A stretch of DNA of 13,469 nucleotides from Acidimicrobiales bacterium (GTDB lineage: Bacteria; Actinomycetota; Acidimicrobiia; Acidimicrobiales; JANYDT01): positions 1 to 13,469 of the forward strand of contig JANYHQ010000594.1 in assembly GCA_025358985.1 (NCBI GenBank). Direction: 5' to 3'. Below the pieces are notes generated by a model that saw only the letters and a program-made list of their open reading frames with translations, did no database searches and was not told the DNA's origin. How positions within the stretch are numbered: position 1 is the stretch's first letter; each line of letters begins with the position of its first letter. The position numbers and the translations under genes are program-made. Shown piece after piece: positions 1-6,957 of the stretch.

Positions 1-708
1 CACGGCCACGGTGGTCTTGGCTGCCACATTTTGGCTCCAGTCGATGAGCACTTTGCCGTGACGCAGTTCCTTGGTCTGGCGCGAAACCACATTGGCGGGA
101 TCAGAGGCCTCCATGCCCTCGGCGATGCGCTTGGCCATGGCCGTGACGCCGCCGTCGCCGCCGTAAGGCAGCGGGACCGGGGGTCGGGCGTAGAGCTGTA
201 CTCCTTTGGATCCACTGGTTTTGGCCACCATGGAAAAACCGAGGGGGTCCAGCAGAGCCCGAATCTGTATGGCAATCCGACAGCACTCCTGGACGCCGGT
301 GTCCGGTCCAGGGTCGAGGTCGAACACCATCCGGTCCGGCATCAACGAATCGTCGGCCATGCGATGCAGCGGCACATGCAACTCCAGCGCCGCCAGGTTG
401 GCCATCCACACCAGTGTGGCTACCTCATTCACCACGCCGTACGTGACGTCGCCCTGCGTTACCCGATCCACCCACTCCGGCGTATGCGATGGCAGGTTTT
501 TGTTGAAGAAATGCTTGCCGCTGTCCACACCATCGGGCCAACGCACCATGGTGCAGGCGCGCCCTGTGAGATAGGGCAGCATCACTGGTGCTATGCGCAC
601 ATAGTAATCGATTACTTGACCCTTGGTGAACCCATCGGGATACAAGACCTTGTCGAGGTTGGTGAGCGTCAACTGGCGTCCCCCCACCTCCACGGTGGTG
701 GAACTCAC
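1..708 (-). CDS. ligD: LigD-type NHEJ polymerase/primase domain protein, 3' end cut by window edge
   Basis: This encodes the archaeo-eukaryotic primase-type polymerase that fills gaps and adds nucleotides during Ku-dependent end joining. 236 codons are visible and the reading frame is open to the window edge. Seen: a DKVLYP motif at residues 19-24; the metal-binding pair in VFDLDPG (D130, D132); the SGSKG loop (165-169); and KVLIDWSQN, whose D223 should be the third catalytic aspartate. The family polymerase domain is about 290-300 residues, so roughly the last 55 or more are missing, and any fused domain beyond the edge cannot be seen. The start is GTG at 708, overlapping the ku stop as GTGA, which implies translational coupling. 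The N-terminus begins directly with the polymerase fold, so nothing is fused in front. Oddity: the loop reads KGVQLY, where M. tuberculosis LigD (from memory) has KGLHLY. Confidence 0.93.
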   Translation of the reverse strand, partial: MSSTTVEVGGRQLTLTNLDKVLYPDGFTKGQVIDYYVRIAPVMLPYLTGRACTMVRWPDGVDSGKHFFNKNLPSHTPEWVDRVTQGDVTYGVVNEVATLVWMANLAALELHVPLHRMADDSLMPDRMVFDLDPGPDTGVQECCRIAIQIRALLDPLGFSMVAKTSGSKGVQLYARPPVPLPYGGDGGVTAMAKRIAEGMEASDPANVVSRQTKELRHGKVLIDWSQNVAAKTTVAV

Positions 709-1502
709 GCCGACTTCTTGGCCTTCGCAGCCGCCAGGCTGGCCTCCAATGCCGCCATGAGATCCAACACCTTCGGGGCTTCGGACAATGCCGGCGCCTC
801 GTACGTGTGCCCGGCTGCTTTGGACTCGATGAGCGCCATCACCTTGGCCCGATAGTCGTCGGTGTACTTGGCTGGTTCGAAGTCCGTGGACGATGCTTCC
901 ACCAACATCTTGGCCATGTCGAGTTCGCGATCGTTGAGCTCAGGTCCAGCGGCCGCCAACTCATCGATCTCGTTGGGGTCAACCACTTCGTCGGCGAAGT
1001 ACATGGTCTCCAGGCACAACACACTGCCCTTGGCTCGCAACGCCGTGAGGTATTCCTTCTGGCGCAGCACCACCTTGGCAATGGCCACTTTGTTGGCGGC
1101 CGTCATGGCCTGCACCAGCAGTGCATAAGGCCGCGCACCGCCCTTGTCGGGGGCCACGTAGTACGCCTTTTCGTAGTGCACCGGGTCAATTTGGGTGGCG
1201 TCCACGAAGTCCAGGATCTGGATTACCCGATCGTTGGCGGCGTCGCGCGGGGCGAGCGCTTCGAGTTCTTCGGCGTCGATGATGACGTATTCGTCCTTAC
1301 GCAATTCGTAGCCTTTGACGATGTCTGCCGCTGCCACTTCTTCACCGGTGGTGGCCGACACTCGTTTCTGTTTGATACGACCCCCCGTGGACTTCTCCAA
1401 CTGATTGAAGCTGATGTCCTTGGGCCGTGTGGCAGTGAAGAGTTTCACGGGCACACTGAGCAGAGCGAAGCTGATAGTTCCGTTCCATACCGGTCGAGCC
1501 AT
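705..1502 (-). CDS. ku: Ku, homodimeric DNA end-binding protein of NHEJ
   Basis: Bacterial Ku forms a ring-shaped homodimer that threads onto double-strand break ends and recruits LigD. The 265-residue product starts MARPVWNGTISFALLSVPVKL, the typical Ku opening, so the ATG at 1502 is the start even though the frame stays open far upstream inside the ligase gene. The Ku core beta-barrel is recognisable through the GYE and YV..D..EL blocks (about residues 64-83), the YEKAYYVAP segment (110-118), and YLTALRAKGSVLCLETM (151-167). The C-terminus holds a helical segment (KVLDLMAALEASL) and only a short lysine-containing tail, so this is a short-tail Ku without a long basic extension. It lies 16 nt after the ligase stop and overlaps the polymerase gene by 4 nt. 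I see no strong ribosome binding site, so coupled translation is likely. Confidence 0.96.
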   Translation of the reverse strand: MARPVWNGTISFALLSVPVKLFTATRPKDISFNQLEKSTGGRIKQKRVSATTGEEVAAADIVKGYELRKDEYVIIDAEELEALAPRDAANDRVIQILDFVDATQIDPVHYEKAYYVAPDKGGARPYALLVQAMTAANKVAIAKVVLRQKEYLTALRAKGSVLCLETMYFADEVVDPNEIDELAAAGPELNDRELDMAKMLVEASSTDFEPAKYTDDYRAKVMALIESKAAGHTYEAPALSEAPKVLDLMAALEASLAAAKAKKSA

Positions 1503-1518
1503 GGACCAACGGTAGCGG

Positions 1519-2472
1519 TTACTCCACCAGTCCTTTGTAGGAGGGGAATCGCATGAGCCCGTCGGGGGTGAAGGACTGGTACTCCACCCGAACGTTGAGG
1601 GTGGGTTGTACGTACTGCGCCAGACGCTCGCCGACGGGCGCATCGAACGGGGACGTGTCGGTGGCCAATGGGGTGAGGCGGGCGCTGAGGCGGCGTAGGT
1701 CCAAGTCAGTGAAACCGTTGCCCACCTTGCCCACCCAGTGCAGTGGACTGCGCAGATCGTCAGTGGTGCGCTGACCCACCAATAGTGCTCCGATACTGGC
1801 CGTTCGGCGCCCTTCACCCGGTATCCATCCGCCGATCACGAACTCGTCCATCTTGAGGTGCTTGATCTTGATCCAGGCCCGAGTTCGCAGGCCGGGCTGG
1901 TAAGGCGAATCCAACCGCTTGGCCACCACCCCTTCCAGTCCTCGATCACGAGTGATGCGGTGCAGTTCGGCACCGTCGGTGTGCGTCTCGGATCGATGCC
2001 AGGCAGGACCAGGGGGGATGTCCAGGGTGGTGAGCAGAGCCCGTCGATTGCTCAGCGCCAGGGTGCGGGTGGACACCCCATCGAGATGCAGAAGATCGAA
2101 ATACACGAACAGAACCGGGATGGACACAGCCCTGCGGATGGCTGCCTCGGCGGCCAGACCCAGACGCTGTTGGAGCTGATTGAAACTGGGGATACCGTCC
2201 TCGCCGAAAGCGATGATCTCGCCATCGAGCACCACTTGGTGATCGTCGAGGGCGGCACCCAGCGCTTGCAATTCGGGGAACTGTGTGGTGACGTCATTGC
2301 CAGCGCGCGTACGAATGTGGACAGTCCCATTGTGCACCGCCACGATGGCTCTGATGCCGTCCCATTTGGTTTCGTAAACCCATCCGTCGGAGTCGGCCGG
2401 TAACGCCCCCGCGGTGGCCAACATGGGCGCCAGAGTGAGGGGCAGCACCTCGGTGGGCGGTTTGTCGCTCAT
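1519..2472 (-). CDS. ligD: ATP-dependent DNA ligase, LigD ligase-domain type, stand-alone
   Basis: This 317-residue protein seals nicks and breaks using ATP through a lysyl-AMP intermediate. Nucleotidyltransferase motifs appear in order: motif I KWDG with nucleophile K36, motif III LDGEIIAF (82-89), FVYFDLLHLDG (122-132), motif IV EGVVAKR (180-186), and motif V WIKIKHL (200-206). An OB-fold domain follows with VIGGWIPGEGRR (212-223) and the LigD-like ending VRVEYQSFTPDGLMRFPSYKGL. It corresponds to the C-terminal ligase part of multidomain LigD without polymerase or phosphoesterase parts; LigC is the alternative name for such proteins. The ATG at 2472 is preceded by GAGGA with a 7-nt spacer, which fixes the start. 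The gene follows hemG by 13 nt and precedes ku by 16 nt, so an NHEJ role is strongly implied. Confidence 0.94.
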   Translation of the reverse strand: MSDKPPTEVLPLTLAPMLATAGALPADSDGWVYETKWDGIRAIVAVHNGTVHIRTRAGNDVTTQFPELQALGAALDDHQVVLDGEIIAFGEDGIPSFNQLQQRLGLAAEAAIRRAVSIPVLFVYFDLLHLDGVSTRTLALSNRRALLTTLDIPPGPAWHRSETHTDGAELHRITRDRGLEGVVAKRLDSPYQPGLRTRAWIKIKHLKMDEFVIGGWIPGEGRRTASIGALLVGQRTTDDLRSPLHWVGKVGNGFTDLDLRRLSARLTPLATDTSPFDAPVGERLAQYVQPTLNVRVEYQSFTPDGLMRFPSYKGLVE

Positions 2473-2485
2473 CGGAGCATCCTCA

Positions 2486-3880
2486 TCACACAACCCTGGC
2501 CGATGCCGCCAACGCCGACCTGATGGTGGCCGGTATGCCCGACCCCCGGTACGCCGCCCCGGCCAGCACCACTCCCGGCGCGTCCTGCTCAAGCGCCGCC
2601 TCGATACGGTCAACCCGTTCGTTGTGTCCCACGTCGTATTGCGGAAATGAATTGGCCCACCGGGCCACATGCCAGTCAACGGGCATGGCTCGGATATGAG
2701 CAACTTGGCTCAGCTCCTGATGTAACCCCTGCACCAGTTCATCATCGGTCATGGCCAGAAAACGGTTGTCGTCAATCCGCCCAGCCGACGCCCGCACCAA
2801 CACGTTGCCTTCCGACACCAGATGGGGCCATTTGTGATCCCACCAACTCGCTGCCGTCATCAGTCGACCTTCGGCCCGAGGAACCAGCAACCCGCTTCCC
2901 GGGGGAAGGGTGATGGACGTCCGATTGTAGGCCAACACGGTGAGTGCCACCGATGCGTAGCGGATACCTTCCAACTCAACACCGGCACGAGGGCTGTGGG
3001 CCCGCACCAATGTGGCCGACACCGGTGCGGGTGTGGCCAACACCACGGCCATTGCTCGTCGCTCCACTCCGTCGGTGCCGGTGACGATCCATCCCCCGGC
3101 GAGGTGACGGGACAGGCTCAGGGCCCCCACCCCGCACTGCAACACATCGCCAGGCAGCGCCGCCACCAGGCGATCCACCATCTCGGTGACGCCGGCCCGG
3201 GGCGCCAGAAACACGGGGCGGTCCTCGGTGACCCCGATCTGGCCCCGTGCTCCGGCCGTGGCCTGCTGTCGCCGCAACGCTCGCATCAGCCTCGGTTGCC
3301 GCGCCGCTGTGGCCAGGACGGGGGCAGCGGCGTCCACACTCAATTGGTCGCTATGGGCGGCGCTGATACCTCCCAATAAGGGGTCAACCAAACGCTCCAC
3401 CACTTCGGTACCAAGATGCGAGCCGATGGCCTCGCTCACCGAGCGGTCACCAGCCACACGCCGACGGGGCACGACCTCGTCGAGGGCCATCCGGGCCATG
3501 CCCCGACGGCTGATGATGCCCGAGCGCAGTACGGGGCCCAATCGACTCGGTACCCCCAGGATGAGTCCTCCAGGCAGCGGTCGCACCACCCCTCGGGACC
3601 ACACTGCGGCGGCGCCCGTGGCCGGTGCCACCAGGTCGCCACCCAGCCCCAGATCGTGGGCCAATTCCACCGCTCCGGGGACGCGGGCCAGGAATGCGTC
3701 GGGGCCCGTATCGATGAACACCCCGGCCACCCGGGCCCTACCGATTCTGCCCCCCGCACCGGCGCTCGGCTCCAGCACCACCACACGGGCCTGAGGGCGA
3801 CGCCGGAGTACGTCGTAGGCCACGACGAGGCCGGCAATGCCCCCGCCGATGACCACCACGTCGTAGTGATTCGTACTCAG
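2486..3880 (-). CDS. hemG: FAD-dependent copro/protoporphyrinogen III oxidase (HemG/HemY/CgoX)
   Basis: This flavoprotein oxidises coproporphyrinogen III or protoporphyrinogen IX to the porphyrin. In actinobacteria the family usually works in the coproporphyrin-dependent haem route (CgoX), which I infer here from lineage. Seen: the N-terminal FAD-binding VVVIGGGIAGL, then GRIGRARVAGVFIDTGPDAF typical of this oxidase family, and a C-terminal FAD contact GVVLAGAAYRGSGIPATIRSAL. Length is about 464 residues, normal for the family. Start choice: no ATG or GTG lies before the beta-strand of the FAD fold. I choose CTG at 3880 because it overlaps the hemE stop as CTGA and has AGGA at 3886-3889 with a 5-nt spacer. 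A GTG at 3859 is the alternative but lacks a ribosome binding site and would trim the first strand. The gene is coupled to hemE. Confidence 0.92.
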   Translation of the reverse strand: MSTNHYDVVVIGGGIAGLVVAYDVLRRRPQARVVVLEPSAGAGGRIGRARVAGVFIDTGPDAFLARVPGAVELAHDLGLGGDLVAPATGAAAVWSRGVVRPLPGGLILGVPSRLGPVLRSGIISRRGMARMALDEVVPRRRVAGDRSVSEAIGSHLGTEVVERLVDPLLGGISAAHSDQLSVDAAAPVLATAARQPRLMRALRRQQATAGARGQIGVTEDRPVFLAPRAGVTEMVDRLVAALPGDVLQCGVGALSLSRHLAGGWIVTGTDGVERRAMAVVLATPAPVSATLVRAHSPRAGVELEGIRYASVALTVLAYNRTSITLPPGSGLLVPRAEGRLMTAASWWDHKWPHLVSEGNVLVRASAGRIDDNRFLAMTDDELVQGLHQELSQVAHIRAMPVDWHVARWANSFPQYDVGHNERVDRIEAALEQDAPGVVLAGAAYRGSGIPATIRSALAASARVV

Positions 3881-4929
3881 GAAGTTCCTGCAGCGTGAAC
3901 CAGTTCCACGATCCGGGTAAGCACGGTGGGATCAGTTTCAGGAAGTACACCGTGGCCGAGGTTGAACACATATCCCGGCCCGGTGGCGCGGCCAGCGGCC
4001 AGGGTGGCCAGAGTGGCAGCCTCCACCACCGGCCAGGGGGCCAGGGCTATCACCGGATCGAGGTTGCCTTGGAGACCAATGCCAGCCGGTACCCGCTGGC
4101 GGGCCGCACTCAGCGACACCCGCCAATCCACCCCCATCACATCAGGGCCGGCATCGGCCATGGCGCCCAGCAACTCACCGGTTCCCACGCCGAAATGCAC
4201 CATAGGCACGCCCAGTGCGCGCAACTCCTCGAAGATACGGGTGGAGGCGGGCAACACATGCTGGCGATACTCATTCTCACTGAGAATGCCGGCCCACGAG
4301 TCGAACAGCTGCACCGCCGACGCTCCTGCATTGATCTGCGCGCGTAGGGTTGCAATGGCGATATCAGCCAACCGATCGAGCAACGCATGCCACGCGTGGG
4401 GGTCTGCGTACATCATGGTTTTGGTGTGTATGAACTCCTTGGATTTGCCCCCCTCCACCAAATACGTGGCCAGGGTGAACGGGGCGCCGGCGAAGCCCAC
4501 CAGCGGTATGCCCAGCGGGTCCAGTTCGGCGCAACAGCGCTGTACAGCATCAATGACATACGGGATGTCATGCTCGGCATCAAGGGGGCGCAATCGATCC
4601 ACGTCGGCGGCCGTGCGGAATGGCTGGGCAATCACCGGGCCCTTCCCTGTTTCCACGGAAACACCTGCCACGATGGCCTGCACCGGCGTGATGATGTCGG
4701 AGAAGAAGACCGCTGCATCCACGCCATGGCGGCGTACCGGCTGCAGCGTGACTTCGGCAGTGAGTTCCGGGGAGGTGATCATGTCCTGGAACCCGTGCTG
4801 AGCCCGGATGGCTCGGTATTCGGGCAGGCTCCGTCCGGCTTGACGCATGAACCACACCGGCGTGCGCGCCTGCGCTTCACCCCTACAGGCGGCCAGGAAC
4901 GACGAGTTGGCCAGAGCAGCATGGGTCAC
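3877..4929 (-). CDS. hemE: Uroporphyrinogen III decarboxylase
   Basis: HemE removes four carboxyl groups from uroporphyrinogen III to give coproporphyrinogen III, a cytosolic cofactor-free step of haem synthesis. The 350-residue product has the substrate-binding signature RTPVWFMRQAGRSLPEYR (residues 22-39, with R29 and R33), FFSDII with the key aspartate D78, and the C-terminal NLGHGV motif with H326. The GTG at 4929 gives MTHAALANSSFLAACRG, the usual HemE opening. The frame runs further up into the ABC gene, but those residues are not HemE-like. It starts 4 nt after the ABC stop and overlaps hemG by 4 nt, so two successive haem steps are encoded by coupled genes. The next enzymes (ferrochelatase, HemQ) are not in the window. 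Confidence 0.96.
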   Translation of the reverse strand: MTHAALANSSFLAACRGEAQARTPVWFMRQAGRSLPEYRAIRAQHGFQDMITSPELTAEVTLQPVRRHGVDAAVFFSDIITPVQAIVAGVSVETGKGPVIAQPFRTAADVDRLRPLDAEHDIPYVIDAVQRCCAELDPLGIPLVGFAGAPFTLATYLVEGGKSKEFIHTKTMMYADPHAWHALLDRLADIAIATLRAQINAGASAVQLFDSWAGILSENEYRQHVLPASTRIFEELRALGVPMVHFGVGTGELLGAMADAGPDVMGVDWRVSLSAARQRVPAGIGLQGNLDPVIALAPWPVVEAATLATLAAGRATGPGYVFNLGHGVLPETDPTVLTRIVELVHAAGTS

Positions 4930-4933
4930 GGCG

Positions 4934-6826
4934 TCAGAGGCTACCGGCGCCGACGCGCAAGTCCTGTGCCTCGGTGAGGGCGGCATAGAGACCGCCGAGG
5001 GCAATCAACTCCTGATGACGGCCCCGTTCCACTATGCGACCCTCGTCCACCACCAGGATTTGATCGGCGGCCTGCACGGTGGCCAGGCGATGGGCAATGG
5101 CGATGGTGGTGCGGCCCTCCAACGCTTCCCCCAGTGCTTCTTGGACCAACAATTCTGTCTCGGAATCGAGATGGGCGGTGGCTTCGTCCAGGATCACGAT
5201 CCGCGGATCCTTCAGCAACACTCGGGCGATGGCCAGGCGTTGCTTTTCGCCGCCCGACAGTCGGTAACCGCGCTCACCCACCATGGTGTCGTAGCCGTCG
5301 GGTAGCCCGGCGATCATGTCGTGGATACGTGCTCCCTGTGCAGCCGCAATGAGATCTGCCAGTGACGCACCGGGGCGGGCGTAGCGAAGGTTCTCCGCGA
5401 TGGAGGCGTGGAACAGATGAGAGTCCTGCGACACCACCCCGATGCTGGCCCGCAGGCTGTCCAGGGTCAATGAACGCACGTCATGACCGTCGAGGCAGAT
5501 TGCGCCCGACGACACGTCATAGAGTCGCGGGAGAAGCGACGTGATGGTGGTTTTGCCGGCGCCGCTCGGACCCACGATGGCCGTGAGGGTCCCCGGCTCG
5601 GCCACGAACGAGACCGCCCGCAGTACCGGTTGGCTCGGCCTCCCGGACGATGCTGCAACGGACGGCCGTTCTGCCTCCAGCGAGGCCACGATGACCTCGT
5701 CGGGGTAAGTGAACCCGACGTTGTCGAACTCGATACGCCCACCCGTCACCGACGCCGGAAGCTCGGTAGCGCCGGGCAGATCGGCGATGCCCGGGGTGGC
5801 ATCGAGGACTTCGAAGATCCGGTCGAAGCTCACGAACGCCGTGACGAAGTCCACCCGGGCGCTGGCCAGATCCGTGAGGGGCCCATAGAGGCGTTGTACG
5901 AACGACGCCATGGCCACCACCGTGCCGATGGTAAGTGCCCCGTCGAGTACCTGACGCGCTCCCCACCAGTAGACGGCCGCAACGCCCACCGAACCCACAA
6001 GGGGCAGGCCCAGCATGAGCACCATGCCGGTCATGGCCCGTTTGACCCCAATGGCAGCCACCCGGGAGGCCGATTCACTGAATTGGCGCGATTCTTCCTT
6101 GGGCTGACCGAACAGCATCACCAGTAGTGCGCCGGCCACATTGAATCGCTCGGTCATCACCGAGTTCATACCGGCATTGAGATCCATGGCCTCACGGGCG
6201 GCCGCTTGTTGCAACTTGCCCACGCGACGGCTGACGAAGATCAACACCGGCACGATGGCCAATGACAGCACCGTGATCTGCCAGCTGAGTTTGATCATGG
6301 CCACCAGGGTGATGACCACGGTGAGCACGTCGGTGAGAACAGTTCTCAGGACATAGGTGAAGGCCTGCTGGGCGCCGATGACGTCGTTGTTGAGGCGGCT
6401 CATGAGCGCGCCGGTCTGGGTACGGGTGAAAAAGGCGATGGGCATTTTTTGGACGTGGTCGTAGAGGGCGATGCGGATGTCGCGGATCAACCCTTCGCCC
6501 AACCTTGCTCCCTGCAACCGGGCGAACAGCGACAGCACCATGCCAATCACGGCGATGGCCACCATGGCCAAGGCCAGCAGGTTCACCTGGCCCAGATTGC
6601 GCTTGGGTATGGCCGAGTCCAGGAACTGACGGAAGATGAATGGTGGCAGTACACCGAGGACAGTGGTGAGTATGGTCACCGCCAGATACCCCACGAGCAG
6701 TCCCCGATAGGGGCCCGCAAACTGCCACGCTCGACGCAACGTGGCGCGGTTAATCTTTTGGCCGTTGAGTTGGCGGGTGGATCGGGGTGGGCGCATGGAC
6801 ATCAAGGTTCGAGAAGGGTGGCACAT
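4934..6826 (-). CDS. ABC exporter half-transporter, fused membrane and ATPase domains
   Basis: This is a 630-residue type IV ABC exporter subunit expected to dimerise in the cytoplasmic membrane; the substrate cannot be told from sequence. Membrane segments lie near residues 44-66, 81-102, 157-178, 181-200 and 267-290. The ATPase half has Walker A GPSGAGKTT (419-427), Q-loop Q467, signature LSGGEKQR (523-530), Walker B IVILDEAT with E548, and H-loop H579, so it should be catalytically competent. A roughly 20-residue polar insert (about 380-400, rich in Ser, Ala and Glu) separates the first ATPase strand from the VLRAVSF strand; similar inserts are, as I recall, common in actinobacterial relatives. 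The start is uncertain: ATG 6826 is the longest, while ATG 6802 or 6796 are possible and none has a good ribosome binding site. It is first in the operon leading to hemE. Confidence 0.9.
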   Translation of the reverse strand: MCHPSRTLMSMRPPRSTRQLNGQKINRATLRRAWQFAGPYRGLLVGYLAVTILTTVLGVLPPFIFRQFLDSAIPKRNLGQVNLLALAMVAIAVIGMVLSLFARLQGARLGEGLIRDIRIALYDHVQKMPIAFFTRTQTGALMSRLNNDVIGAQQAFTYVLRTVLTDVLTVVITLVAMIKLSWQITVLSLAIVPVLIFVSRRVGKLQQAAAREAMDLNAGMNSVMTERFNVAGALLVMLFGQPKEESRQFSESASRVAAIGVKRAMTGMVLMLGLPLVGSVGVAAVYWWGARQVLDGALTIGTVVAMASFVQRLYGPLTDLASARVDFVTAFVSFDRIFEVLDATPGIADLPGATELPASVTGGRIEFDNVGFTYPDEVIVASLEAERPSVAASSGRPSQPVLRAVSFVAEPGTLTAIVGPSGAGKTTITSLLPRLYDVSSGAICLDGHDVRSLTLDSLRASIGVVSQDSHLFHASIAENLRYARPGASLADLIAAAQGARIHDMIAGLPDGYDTMVGERGYRLSGGEKQRLAIARVLLKDPRIVILDEATAHLDSETELLVQEALGEALEGRTTIAIAHRLATVQAADQILVVDEGRIVERGRHQELIALGGLYAALTEAQDLRVGAGSL

Positions 6827-6957
6827 CCCGGCGCCAACTCAACCGGGTCCGTCGCGCGATACTCACTTTGGGTAACCAATTTTGACCCTTACAACCGCTG
6901 TGAGTGACATATCTGAACTCGTACGGTACCGTGGCAGCAACGATCAAGGAGTCAGTT
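6827..6957. promoter_or_regulatory. Divergent intergenic region between ABC-hem operon and sugar dehydrogenase
   Basis: These 131 bp must hold promoters for both directions. Rightward, TTGACC (6882-6887) is followed after 17 nt by TGACAT (6905-6910), a weak -35/-10 pair matching consensus well only in the -35. This would place transcription start about 40 nt before the GTG at 6958. A palindromic GGTAACC (6871-6877) lies just upstream. Leftward I find no convincing -10/-35 pair. The assignment is by eye and tentative. Confidence 0.35.
6946..6951 (+). promoter_or_regulatory. Ribosome binding site AAGGAG fixing the sugar dehydrogenase start
   Basis: AAGGAG is a near-perfect Shine-Dalgarno sequence, 6 nt before GTG 6958. 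It argues against the in-frame upstream GTG at 6904, which would put this site inside the gene and add 18 residues not related to the family. Confidence 0.8.

Noticed and set aside
807..1556. 249-codon open frame on the plus strand across ku
   Set aside because: It is antisense to a clear Ku gene and shows no recognisable protein family; long antisense frames are expected in GC-rich genes.
1503..1817. Ku N-terminal extension up to 1817
   Set aside because: Trp-, Ser- and Pro-rich residues from an alternate phase of the ligase gene; ATG 1502 gives the standard Ku start.
2473..2703. Ligase N-terminal extension up to 2703, overlapping hemG
   Set aside because: The extension reads antisense-like residues in hemG's alternate phase; ATG 2472 has a good GAGGA site and the normal family length.
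3926..4801. 291-codon plus-strand open frame across hemE
   Set aside because: Antisense shadow of hemE, rich in Ser, Arg, Ala and Thr as expected from reading the wrong strand of GC-rich coding DNA.
4930..5004. Longer hemE starting at 5004 inside the ABC gene
   Set aside because: The extra residues are not HemE-like, whereas GTG 4929 gives the conserved family opening.
5483..6127. 214-codon plus-strand frame antisense to the ABC transporter
   Set aside because: His- and Gly-rich shadow of the ABC gene, without a ribosome binding site or family match.
6904..6957. Upstream GTG start for the sugar dehydrogenase
   Set aside because: It would place the near-perfect AAGGAG site inside the gene and adds 18 residues atypical of the family.
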